Position numbers and translations under genes: made by a program. A stretch of 49,398 bases of DNA from Lentisalinibacter sp964427415 (GTDB lineage: Bacteria; Pseudomonadota; Gammaproteobacteria; Steroidobacterales; Woeseiaceae). The notes beneath the pieces are model-generated. The model was not told the origin of the DNA. It was given only the letters and a program-made list of their open reading frames with translations, and made no database searches. The stretch's first letter is position 1. Every line of letters starts with the position of its first letter. The stretch spans positions 1-49,398 of the forward strand of contig CAYRUH010000024.1 of NCBI GenBank assembly GCA_964427415.1, in the 5' to 3' direction. Below, piece after piece: positions 35,008 through 45,143 of this stretch.

Positions 35008-38000
35008 ACGAGAAGAACAAACCATCTGCGGGCGGGCGGGTCAACGGCCGCAACGTCGTCGTCACCGGTGCCGCCGGCAATATCGGCACCTACATTACCC
35101 GGGTGCTTCTGAAGCAGGGCGCCAATGTGGTCCTGACCGGGCGCTCCCGGGAGAAACTGGACAGCTTCGCAGACGAGCTGGTCCGGGAAGGCTACGACCG
35201 TTCGCGCCTCGCTTGCGCCGCGGGCGATTGCGCCGACCCGGCGGTCTGCCGGGAGATCGTCGCGACCGCCGTCGAACACTTCGGCGAAATCGACGTCCTG
35301 GTCAACAATGCGGGCGCCGCCGGGCCCAAGCGCACGCTGCGCCGCATTCCGTTCACAAACGCGGAGAAGCGGGCTCTGGGCGAGGACCAGACCCTTTTCG
35401 AATCCGCCATGAATCTGCTGGGAGGGCCCTGGCACATGGTGCGCGCGAGCGTGCCCCACATGGCGGTGGGCGGCTCCATCGTCAATGTCTCGACGATCTT
35501 CTCGCGGACACGCTATTTCGGCCGCATCGCCTACTCGGTGCCGAAGTCCGGCCTGAACGCGCTCTCCCACGGCCTCGCCCGGGAGCTCGGCGGCAGCGAG
35601 AAAGGCATCCGCGTGAATACGGTATTCCCGGGCCCGATCGAATCGGAGCGCATCGACATGGCCTTCTCGGCCATGGATGCGCTGCAGGGCCAGCCGGAAG
35701 GCACCACCTCCGGCGAGTTCCGCAATCTGATGCTGGTGAAGCGGCCGGATGCCGACGGCGTCATGGAGTTTCGCTATCCGACGCCGGCCGACGTCGCCTC
35801 GACCATCCTGTTCCTGTCCTCCGACGAGTCCCGGGCCTTCTCCGGCCATGGCTTCGAGGTGACCAACGGCATGCAGGTGCCGACGCGCAGCCGCTCGAAG
35901 CTGGTCTCCTGGCCAGACGACCGGCTGGTCGACCTCGGCGGCCGGGTCGTGCTGATCCTCTGCGGCAGCGACATCGACGAGGCCCTGGTATTCGCCGAGC
36001 GCAATCTGCACCGAGGGGCCCGGATCGTCATGTGTTCCCGCACCCTGGACTCGGTCGGCTACCTGCGCGCGCGGGTCCAGGACTTCGAACCCGTCGCCAT
36101 CCAGGTGCAGCATCTGGACCCGCTGCGCCCGGAATCCATGGAGCGCGTATTCCAGTTCATCGAGGACCAGTACGGGCGCCTGGACGGCGTCATCGTGCTG
36201 CCCGCGACGCCCAACGGGCAACACGGCTATTCGCTCAGCACCGCCGACGATGACGACGTGGCCGCCTTCGTCGAGAACGAGGTTGTCGCGCCGGTGGCAT
36301 TCGCCTCCATGCTCACCCGCAGGCTGGCCGCATGGAAGCCCCGGCGCTCCGCGCCCCAGGTGACCTTCGTCACCAATTCGGACGACGGCCACGGCAACCT
36401 CCTGAACGACATCAAGCGCGCGGCGGTCGAGGAGCTGATCCGGGTCTGGCGCTTCGAGGAGCGCCATGAGGACGATCAGGGCAACTGGGGCTGGCTGAAC
36501 GTGCCGAACCAGCTCGTGCGCTTCGACAACAACCATCCGGACAACCTCGCGTTCTCGGCCGACTGGACGGCCACGCTGAATAACGGCGTGCGCAAGATGG
36601 ACCCCATCGATCTGTGGGTGCCGAAAAGCATCCAGCGCGCGACCGGCAAGTCCTCCATGCCGCTGTCCATCCAGCGGGTACTGCCGGGGCTGCATCGCGG
36701 CAAGACCGCGGTCATCACGGGCGGCAGTCTCGGCATCGGTCTGCAGCTCGGCCGGTACCTGGCGCTGGCTGGAGCGCGTGTGCTGCTGACCGCGCGCAGC
36801 GGCCCGAAACTGGAGGCGGCACGCCAGGAGATCGTCGAGGAGCTGCGCAGCGTCGGCTACTCGGAGCCAGAGAACCGCGTGCACGTCCTGGCCGGCATCG
36901 ACGTGGGTAAGGAGAACGCCCTCGAGCGCCTGCACAAGCACGTCCGCAAGCTTTTCGGCGAGCTCGACTTCCTGATCAACAACGCCGGCATCGCCGGCGC
37001 CGAGGAGATGGTGGTGGATATGAGCCAGGCGGACTGGGAGACCACCATGGAGGCGAACCTCGTCTCCAACTACTCCCTCATCCGCAAGTTCGCGCCAGCG
37101 ATGAAGGAGCGCGGATCAGGCAATATCCTGAATGTCTCCAGCTACTTCGGCGGCGAGAAGTACGTCGCGGTCGCCTACCCCAACCGGGCCGACTACGCCG
37201 TCTCCAAGGCGGGCCAGCGCGCGCTGGCGGAAATTCTCTCCCGCCACCTCGGGCCCGAGATCCAGATCAATGCGATGGCGCCGGGGCCGGTGGACGGCGC
37301 CCGGCTGCGGGGCTCGTCCGACGCGCCCGGCCTGTTCGACCGGCGCGGGCGTCTGATCATGGAGAACGTGCGCCTGAACCGCGTGCATGCGGCCATCCTC
37401 GCGGTCCTCGACAGCGGCGACTCCGGTACGGACGTCGTCGTGCGCCTGGCCCGCAATGCCATCGAGGACCTCGCGCAGTGGCCCGATGCCCCCGAACCGC
37501 TGCGCAAGCTATTCGCGCAGGTGGCCGAAGGACGCCCGGAGACGCATGCCTCGAAGTACCTCCTGAACGAGGCCCTCGCGCCGAAGCTGATGCAGCGCCT
37601 GGTGAACGGCGGTCAGCTGGAGCAGGCGGAGGCCGAGCGCTTCCTGCAGGCCTTCGTGCCGGCGCCGGAGCCCTTCTTCGACGAGGCGGACGTCAAGAAG
37701 GCGGCGAAGAAGATCGAGACCGGTATTCTCAACCGGCTGCACCTTCACAAGATGCCGACCGACGAGGAGGTGGGGCTCTCCACCGTATTCAGCCTGGCCG
37801 ACAAGAGCGTGAGCGGCGAGACGTTCCACCCCTCGGGCGGTCTGAAGTTCGACCGCTCTGTCACCGAGGGCGAACTGATGCTGCCGGCGGGCGCCGAGGA
37901 TCTCGCAGCGTTGCGCGGCAAGCACGTGGCGCTGATCGGCGATGCGATGCGCGACGAACTGACTGCCGTCGCCGAGGGCTTCGCCCGCTTCGGCGTGGCC

Positions 38001-38642
38001 AGCCTGACACTGCTCACCCGCAGCGAGGAAGCGGCCGAGGCAATCCGGCACCGGCTGTCTCTGCCCGACGGTCCGGAGTTCGCCGTGGAGGTCGTCGGCG
38101 ACGACATCGAGGCCGGTCTCCAGGGCGTGCTGCGCCAGCGCGGCCGTTGCGACGTGGTGGTCAACACGCCGTTCACCCGACTGCCCCTGAACCCCCTCAC
38201 CGGCGAGCCCGGCGGCAGCTGGGAGCGCGTCTTGTCCCGAGAGGAATTCCGCGAACTGGTGCGGGACCATCTGACCCACCATTTCCGGGTGGCCAGGGTC
38301 GCTGCGTTGTTCCCGCGCTGTCAGATCGTGCTGCTCACGCCCGACACCTCGCGTGCCTCCACCCGTGAGGAGTTCGCGCTGGCCATGTTCATCAAGACGG
38401 CCATGCACGCCTTCACCGTCACCCTCGGCGTCGAGACGGAGCGCCTGCCCACGTTCCCGGCCGCGAACCAGGTGCAGCTCACGCGCCGTGCCCGGGCCGA
38501 GGAACCCGGCAACGATCAGGAGCTGGCCGAGGAGATGGAACGACTGGTCCAGGCCGTCCTGCAGTGTGCCGTGCCGGCGCCCAGCCCGGCCGACAGCCGT
38601 TATCTCTCCCGCATCTTCCGCGGCAACGCGGTGACGGTCTAG
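35004..38642 (+). CDS. mcr: bifunctional malonyl-CoA reductase (malonyl-CoA to 3-hydroxypropionate)
   Basis: A 1212-aa protein, close to the 1220 aa of Chloroflexus malonyl-CoA reductase and made of tandem short-chain dehydrogenase folds. The N-terminal active unit has TGAAGNIG (21-28), NNAG (101-104), S163 and Y177-SVP-K181; in the family this half reduces malonate semialdehyde to 3-hydroxypropionate. The C-terminal half has TGGSLGIG (572-579), the INNAGIAG loop, S712 and Y731-AVS-K735; this half reduces malonyl-CoA to the semialdehyde. Each half also carries a second dehydrogenase-like fold without an active site (around 310-480 and 930-1180). Two NADPH are used. ATGA overlap with PCS shows coupled translation. 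The gene ends in TAG inside a perfect hairpin shared with the convergent WS/DGAT. Confidence 0.95.
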   Translation: MNEKNKPSAGGRVNGRNVVVTGAAGNIGTYITRVLLKQGANVVLTGRSREKLDSFADELVREGYDRSRLACAAGDCADPAVCREIVATAVEHFGEIDVLVNNAGAAGPKRTLRRIPFTNAEKRALGEDQTLFESAMNLLGGPWHMVRASVPHMAVGGSIVNVSTIFSRTRYFGRIAYSVPKSGLNALSHGLARELGGSEKGIRVNTVFPGPIESERIDMAFSAMDALQGQPEGTTSGEFRNLMLVKRPDADGVMEFRYPTPADVASTILFLSSDESRAFSGHGFEVTNGMQVPTRSRSKLVSWPDDRLVDLGGRVVLILCGSDIDEALVFAERNLHRGARIVMCSRTLDSVGYLRARVQDFEPVAIQVQHLDPLRPESMERVFQFIEDQYGRLDGVIVLPATPNGQHGYSLSTADDDDVAAFVENEVVAPVAFASMLTRRLAAWKPRRSAPQVTFVTNSDDGHGNLLNDIKRAAVEELIRVWRFEERHEDDQGNWGWLNVPNQLVRFDNNHPDNLAFSADWTATLNNGVRKMDPIDLWVPKSIQRATGKSSMPLSIQRVLPGLHRGKTAVITGGSLGIGLQLGRYLALAGARVLLTARSGPKLEAARQEIVEELRSVGYSEPENRVHVLAGIDVGKENALERLHKHVRKLFGELDFLINNAGIAGAEEMVVDMSQADWETTMEANLVSNYSLIRKFAPAMKERGSGNILNVSSYFGGEKYVAVAYPNRADYAVSKAGQRALAEILSRHLGPEIQINAMAPGPVDGARLRGSSDAPGLFDRRGRLIMENVRLNRVHAAILAVLDSGDSGTDVVVRLARNAIEDLAQWPDAPEPLRKLFAQVAEGRPETHASKYLLNEALAPKLMQRLVNGGQLEQAEAERFLQAFVPAPEPFFDEADVKKAAKKIETGILNRLHLHKMPTDEEVGLSTVFSLADKSVSGETFHPSGGLKFDRSVTEGELMLPAGAEDLAALRGKHVALIGDAMRDELTAVAEGFARFGVASLTLLTRSEEAAEAIRHRLSLPDGPEFAVEVVGDDIEAGLQGVLRQRGRCDVVVNTPFTRLPLNPLTGEPGGSWERVLSREEFRELVRDHLTHHFRVARVAALFPRCQIVLLTPDTSRASTREEFALAMFIKTAMHAFTVTLGVETERLPTFPAANQVQLTRRARAEEPGNDQELAEEMERLVQAVLQCAVPAPSPADSRYLSRIFRGNAVTV

Positions 38643-38666
38643 TGTCCCGTCCGGGACACTAGACCG
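38635..38666. terminator. bidirectional hairpin covering both convergent stop codons
   Basis: CGGTCTAGTGTCCCG, TC, CGGGACACTAGACCG: a perfect 15-bp stem with a 2-nt centre. It contains the TAG of MCR (38640-38642) and the TAG of WS/DGAT copy 3 (38659-38661, minus strand) at mirror-image positions. It probably ends transcription in both directions, although no U-tract follows on either strand. Confidence 0.75.
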
Positions 38667-40101
38667 GGGCGCCGGCCGGCTCTACGGGCAGCGGCGGCGC
38701 GGGCGCTTGCCCCGCCGCCCGCTGCAGCTCGTCCCAGGCGGCGAGTATGTGGTCCCGCAGCGTATGCACGTCCGGCACCGTTCGGCGGCAGGCTACGAGC
38801 CCGAAGTCCATGCGCTCGCCGTAGGACTGCACGGTGATGTTGAGCGCGTTACCGTGGCTCGGGATCGACACCGGGTAGTGGGTTAGCAGGCGCGCACCGT
38901 CGAGATAGAGCTGCTGGCGCGGACCGGGGATGTTGGAGATCACCAGGTTCATCGGCAGGCGGATGATGCTGCCGAGACGGAGCCGGTTGGCGAGAGTCGC
39001 CACGCCCTGGAATGCGATGGGCAGCCCGAGGACCGTGAGGTCGCCCAGATGCACATTGTCCAGCTGGCGCACCACCTCGATGCCGCCGTCGATCGACTCG
39101 CGGATGGCCTGCATTCGCTCGATGGCGTCGTTGCGATCCGTGGCCAGGTCGCACATCAGCATGCTTACCTGGTTGTGCAGGCCGGTGTCGCCGGGCTTGC
39201 GCAGGGACACCGGCGTGCCGGCCACCAGCGAACGGTCCGGCAGCTCACCGAGTTCTTGCAGATAACTGCGCAGACCGCCCGCGCATACCGCCATGAAGGC
39301 ATCGTTCACCGTGCAGCCGTGCTCCTTGCCGATGGCCTTCAGTGGCGTCAGCGGGATGGAGCCGAGCGCCAGCGCCCGGTCGCGCCCGATGGCGACGCTG
39401 AACCGGGTGCGCGGCACTCTCGGCATGACGGCGCCCATGCCACCCACCGAGCGGAATGCTCTCGTCGCCAGATCCTGGGTGGTCCGCGCGAGATCCGGCA
39501 GCATGCGCGCGAAGCGTACGGGATTCGTGGTGAAGCGCAGCGCCGTGTCCCGCAGCATGCCCCAGGTGCCGGGATCGTCCTCGTCAATTTCCTCGGGCCC
39601 GACGGGCACGGGCGGCGGCTCCGGTGTGGGGCTGAAGAAAAACTCGAATATGGCCTGCCCGCCCATACCGTCCAGACAGGCGTGGTGATACTTCGTGTAC
39701 CAGGCCACGTGCCCGGACTCCAGGCCGTCGATGAGCCACCATTGCCAGAGCGGGCGGGCCCGGTCCAGCGGCTGCGCATGCAGTTCCGCCGCGGTCGCCT
39801 CCAGCTGCTCCGTCGTGCCCGGTGCCGGCAGGGTGATCCGCTGCACGTGGTAGTCGATGTCGAAGGTGGTATCGAGCACCCAGACGGGATGGTCCATGCC
39901 CAGCGGCGCGGGGCGCAGCCGCCGCATCATGAACGGCACCAGGTGCACGCGCGCCGCGACGAAACGCTTCAGCGACTCATAGAACGCATCGGCATCGTGG
40001 CCGGGCGGCAGCTCGAAATGCTGCAGCCCGGCCACGTGCATGGGCGTGTTGTCCGTCTCCGCGTAGAGGAAGGTGGCATCGAGGAGGCTGAGCTTCTGCA
40101 T
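38659..40101 (-). CDS. wax ester synthase/diacylglycerol acyltransferase (WS/DGAT), copy 3
   Basis: A 480-aa WS/DGAT with intact signature motifs: HHACLDG (139-145), PLW in LDRARPLWQWW, the ND motif in CTVNDAFMAVCAGGL, and a C-terminal region with NLVISNIPGPRQQLYLDGARL and MDFGLVACRRTVPDV. The start MQKLSLLDATFLYAET matches the family N-terminus, so ATG 40099-40101 is chosen although the frame stays open upstream. It is clearly different in sequence from copies 1 and 2. It is transcribed toward MCR and lies 44 bp downstream of the S9 peptidase gene on the same strand, so it may share that transcript. Confidence 0.94.
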   Translation of the reverse strand: MQKLSLLDATFLYAETDNTPMHVAGLQHFELPPGHDADAFYESLKRFVAARVHLVPFMMRRLRPAPLGMDHPVWVLDTTFDIDYHVQRITLPAPGTTEQLEATAAELHAQPLDRARPLWQWWLIDGLESGHVAWYTKYHHACLDGMGGQAIFEFFFSPTPEPPPVPVGPEEIDEDDPGTWGMLRDTALRFTTNPVRFARMLPDLARTTQDLATRAFRSVGGMGAVMPRVPRTRFSVAIGRDRALALGSIPLTPLKAIGKEHGCTVNDAFMAVCAGGLRSYLQELGELPDRSLVAGTPVSLRKPGDTGLHNQVSMLMCDLATDRNDAIERMQAIRESIDGGIEVVRQLDNVHLGDLTVLGLPIAFQGVATLANRLRLGSIIRLPMNLVISNIPGPRQQLYLDGARLLTHYPVSIPSHGNALNITVQSYGERMDFGLVACRRTVPDVHTLRDHILAAWDELQRAAGQAPAPPLPVEPAGAPV

Positions 40102-40145
40102 GCGGCAAGCATACCCCCGCGGCTGCCGCAGCCGCCAATCCGCCG

Positions 40146-42164
<2,019 letters not shown>

Positions 42165-42351
42165 GTTGTCTTCCTCGTCTTCTTCGGGCTGATCTTCTTC
42201 TGAATAAAGCACGGAAAAGATTAGCCATGCCCCGGTGCGGACACAACCGAACGGTGGCATATTGGTCACCCGCTCAAGGAAAATGCCGCAACGCCGCTTT
42301 ACAGCCGTTTCCCGACGCCGCAGATTGGCGGGACGCCGAAAGGAGCCCGCC

Positions 42352-43764
42352 ATGAAATACCGCTTCGATCCCGAGGGCCAGCGCCTGCCCGTCAAACTGG
42401 ACTCGACCTCCAACGCCGAGTACGCCCCCATCCCGCTCGAGCCGCGAAATAAACACGCCAACGCGCTCGCCCAGGGGGCCGCGAGCGAGAACGCGAAACG
42501 TCTGGGCATGCCGCGGCGCGCGTTCCTCATCAGCGCAGCCGGTGCCGCCACTTCACTGCTGGCCATGAACCGGGCGAACGCCGCTGCCGGCAAGGGCGCC
42601 GGCTTCTTCGCCCTCGCCGATGACGCGGCCCTCGATACGCAGCTCGCCGAAGCGAGCATCGGCAAGAAGGAATTCATCTTCGACGTGCAGGGCCACTACG
42701 TGCCGCCGAGCGTCGCGCAGGAGCGCAAGGAAGCGTGCGCGAAGTTCGACTACGTGAGCCGCGACTACATGCGCTGCCTCGGCGCCGACGACTTCGTAAA
42801 GGATGTCTTCCTGGACGCCGATACCGACATGATGGTGCTCTCGTTCGTGCCTTCCCGCCGGGACGCCGAACCGCTGACCATCGAGGAGGCCGACGCCACC
42901 CGCAGGATCGTTGACGAGCTGGAAGGCACCCATCGCCTGCTCATCCACGGCCGGGTCAACCCGAACCAGGACGGCGACCTGGAGGACATGGACGAACTCG
43001 CCGGGCAGTACGGCGTCTCGGCGTGGAAGACCTACACCCAGTGGGGCCCGGATGGGGAAGGCTTCTACCTGACCGACGATGTCGGCATCCGCTTCATCGA
43101 GAAGGCCCGGGCACTCGGCGTGAAGAACATCTGCATCCACAAGGGTATCCCCTTCGGCCGACAGTCCTACGAGCATTCGCTGTGCACCGATGTCGGCCCG
43201 GCCGCGAAGTGCTTCCCGGACGTGAACTTCCTCATCTATCACTCCGGCTGGGTCCCCGGCCAGCCCGAGGGACCCTATGACCCCGACCGGGGCGAAGGAC
43301 TGGACGGGCTGATCCACTCGCTGGAGGAAGCGGGCATCGGCAAGGGCTCGAACGTATACGCGGAATTGGGCAGCACGTGGCGCGGGCTCATGCGCGACAC
43401 CGACAGCGCCGCCCACGGCATCGGCAAGCTGGTGAAGCATCTCGGCGAAGACAACGTGCTGTGGGGCACCGATTCCATTTGGTACGGCTCGCCCCAGGAT
43501 CAGATCCAGGCCTTCCGCGCGTTCCAGATCGCCCCGGCAGTGCGCGAGGAATACGGCTACCCGGAGATTAGCGACGGACTGCGGGCGAAGATCTTCGGCC
43601 TGAATGCGCTGAAGCCCTACGGCATCTCGCGGGATGAGGCAACCCTGCGGGCGAGGAACGACCTCGTTGAGCAGCGCCGTGCCGATTACGCGGACCGTCG
43701 CGACCCCCACCACCTGACCTTCGGGCCGAAGACCCGGCGTGAATTCCTGAAGTTCATGGGCTGA
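42352..43764 (+). CDS. Tat-exported amidohydrolase (amidohydrolase_2 family)
   Basis: A 470-aa metal-dependent hydrolase. A twin-arginine signal lies unusually deep: MPRRAFLISAAGAATSLLA with R55-R56, after a 50-residue hydrophilic lead; cleavage would fall near ANAAAG. The TIM-barrel domain shows a first-strand motif DVQGHYVP (D111, H115), a mid-barrel LIYHSGW (H297) and the last-strand LWGTDSIWYGSPQDQ (D374). The first motif is DxxxH rather than the usual DxHxH, so the metal site may be mononuclear. Related domains act as decarboxylases or lactonases; the substrate is unknown. ATG 42352 has AAGGAG 7 nt upstream. A strong hairpin follows the stop. Confidence 0.9.
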   Translation: MKYRFDPEGQRLPVKLDSTSNAEYAPIPLEPRNKHANALAQGAASENAKRLGMPRRAFLISAAGAATSLLAMNRANAAAGKGAGFFALADDAALDTQLAEASIGKKEFIFDVQGHYVPPSVAQERKEACAKFDYVSRDYMRCLGADDFVKDVFLDADTDMMVLSFVPSRRDAEPLTIEEADATRRIVDELEGTHRLLIHGRVNPNQDGDLEDMDELAGQYGVSAWKTYTQWGPDGEGFYLTDDVGIRFIEKARALGVKNICIHKGIPFGRQSYEHSLCTDVGPAAKCFPDVNFLIYHSGWVPGQPEGPYDPDRGEGLDGLIHSLEEAGIGKGSNVYAELGSTWRGLMRDTDSAAHGIGKLVKHLGEDNVLWGTDSIWYGSPQDQIQAFRAFQIAPAVREEYGYPEISDGLRAKIFGLNALKPYGISRDEATLRARNDLVEQRRADYADRRDPHHLTFGPKTRREFLKFMG

Positions 43765-43783
43765 TGCGCGATCCGGTAAGGAT

Positions 43784-43814
43784 GCAGCCCGCGACGCCAG
43801 GCGTCGCGGGCTGC
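43784..43814. terminator. strong hairpin between convergent genes
   Basis: GCAGCCCGCGACGC, loop CAG, GCGTCGCGGGCTGC: a perfect 14-bp stem 20 nt after the amidohydrolase stop and 44 nt after the end of the convergent propeller gene. It probably acts in both directions. Confidence 0.8.
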
Positions 43815-43857
43815 GGCATGCCGCGGTCTGGGGAATCGCGGCGAACGCGGATCGGCC

Positions 43858-44820
43858 TCAGCGGGCCCAGAAGGGTCGGCGGTGATCGTTGCGCTCACTG
43901 ACGTAGACCGAGCCACCGATGCCGTAGTAGAGCCGCTCGCCGTCCCAGGAGAGTGAGGGCCGGGTCTCATCGCCCTCCACCGTATCGAACGGGACCGATT
44001 CGCTCAGGTTCACGACCCGGCGCCAGGGGAAGAACACGAAGTGCCGCTTAGCCGTGAAGACGTCGAAACCGGACTCGTCACCCGAGTAGCTCGGCCGATT
44101 CGAGGCGAAGACGATCTCCCGGCCATCCTGGCTCACGTTCGGCTGGCGATCGTCGTATTCCGTATTGATCGGGTAGCCGAGCTGCTCGCCGGGGCTGAAC
44201 GTGCCGTCACCACGCTGGTAGCTGACGTAGATGTCCTGATTGCCGGTGTGGTAATCCGTGGAATAGAACAGGAATGTGCCGAATACCGTCTCAATCACGG
44301 CGGGACTGAGCTCCAGCCCGGGCGTGTTCGGTCCATGCGGATGACAGCCCAGATTCTGCGGTTCTGCCCAGCCCGTCGCCGGATTATTGATGGTGCGGTA
44401 CAGGTCGGCGCTGCCGCAATCGCCGTCCGTATCCCGATTGGAAACGAAGAACAGCTCGCCGTCCGGCAGCGGTGTCGGGCAGAAGTCGTTCGCCGTCACG
44501 TTGACGGGCCCGGGGAGCCGATCGCCCGGCGCGAAGGCCGGACCATGACCGGCGCGCTGGTTGACCCAGATATCGAGGCCCGTGTCCGGATCGTCGTTCG
44601 GGTTGCGCGCCGTGAACAGGAATCGTCCGGTCGGCGATTCGATGGGACAGCCGCCTGGTACCTGCAGACCATCGGCGCGCATGGCCGGCTCGTTCGGACT
44701 CCAGCCCGCGTGTCCCCCGTGCCGATAGCCGGCCTCGGCGGTCACCGTCGTCGTTATGCCAGTGACGAGTAATACCGCCGTGGCAATGCTGCATAGCGTC
44801 ATTCGTGCGTGCGATCTCAT
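43858..44820 (-). CDS. exported beta-propeller (PD40/TolB-like) protein
   Basis: A 320-aa protein with a signal peptide (about residues 1-28, LCSIATAVLLVTGITTTVTA). The rest consists of PD40 blades of the kind found in TolB: FLFTARNPNDDPDTGLDIWV, LFFVSNRDTDGDCGSADLYR, FLFYSTDYHTGNQDIYVSY, IVFASNRPSYSGDESGFDVF, LYYGIGGSVYVSER. The SNRxxDxDxxxxDLY signature repeats about four to five times. No enzymatic motif is visible; a binding or sensing role is likely. AAGGAGAGAG precedes the ATG. It is divergent from the CadC-like regulator, which also hints at a linked envelope-sensing function. Confidence 0.87.
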   Translation of the reverse strand: MRSHARMTLCSIATAVLLVTGITTTVTAEAGYRHGGHAGWSPNEPAMRADGLQVPGGCPIESPTGRFLFTARNPNDDPDTGLDIWVNQRAGHGPAFAPGDRLPGPVNVTANDFCPTPLPDGELFFVSNRDTDGDCGSADLYRTINNPATGWAEPQNLGCHPHGPNTPGLELSPAVIETVFGTFLFYSTDYHTGNQDIYVSYQRGDGTFSPGEQLGYPINTEYDDRQPNVSQDGREIVFASNRPSYSGDESGFDVFTAKRHFVFFPWRRVVNLSESVPFDTVEGDETRPSLSWDGERLYYGIGGSVYVSERNDHRRPFWAR

Positions 44821-44918
44821 GCCTCTCTCCTTTGTTTCGATTCTGTGAAAGAGCAGGCCGGTCGTTACTCACAGGCCCCGCCCGTCGTCTGAACTTATGC
44901 GCGAACGTCTTCCGTTAC

Positions 44919-44946
44919 GTGAAGATCGGGTGAAGAAACCCTGAAG
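44919..44946 (+). promoter_or_regulatory. three 11-bp-spaced direct repeats upstream of the CadC-like regulator
   Basis: GTGAAG (44919-44924), GTGAAG (44930-44935) and CTGAAG (44941-44946) recur at exactly 11-bp intervals, the phasing expected for OmpR/PhoB-type winged-helix proteins bound head to tail. The neighbouring gene encodes such a domain. The repeats lie in the 323-bp divergent region between the propeller gene and the regulator; the rest of that region holds no gene except a possible GTG-initiated N-terminal extension of the regulator from 45006. Confidence 0.5.
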
Positions 44947-45143
44947 TTGATTGCGAGGCTGCCGCGGGGGACACTGATCAGCCTGTTCTGCCCTGTAGAG
45001 TTCGCGTGCGCGAGAACGGCCACAACGACGGGCACTTTCGGATCCGGGAGTTCGCCCTGGAGAGAGGCGTGGGATCAGGGACAGCTAGAAGCGTCGAAGA
45101 GTGTCGTGTCACCGATGACGCAAGGACGAGCGAGCAGGGATTA

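Noticed and set aside
35004..38642. Reading MCR as evidence for CO2 fixation by the complete 3-hydroxypropionate bicycle
   Set aside because: Only two of the required enzymes are here; known relatives with this pair lack the whole cycle. Autotrophy cannot be claimed from the window.
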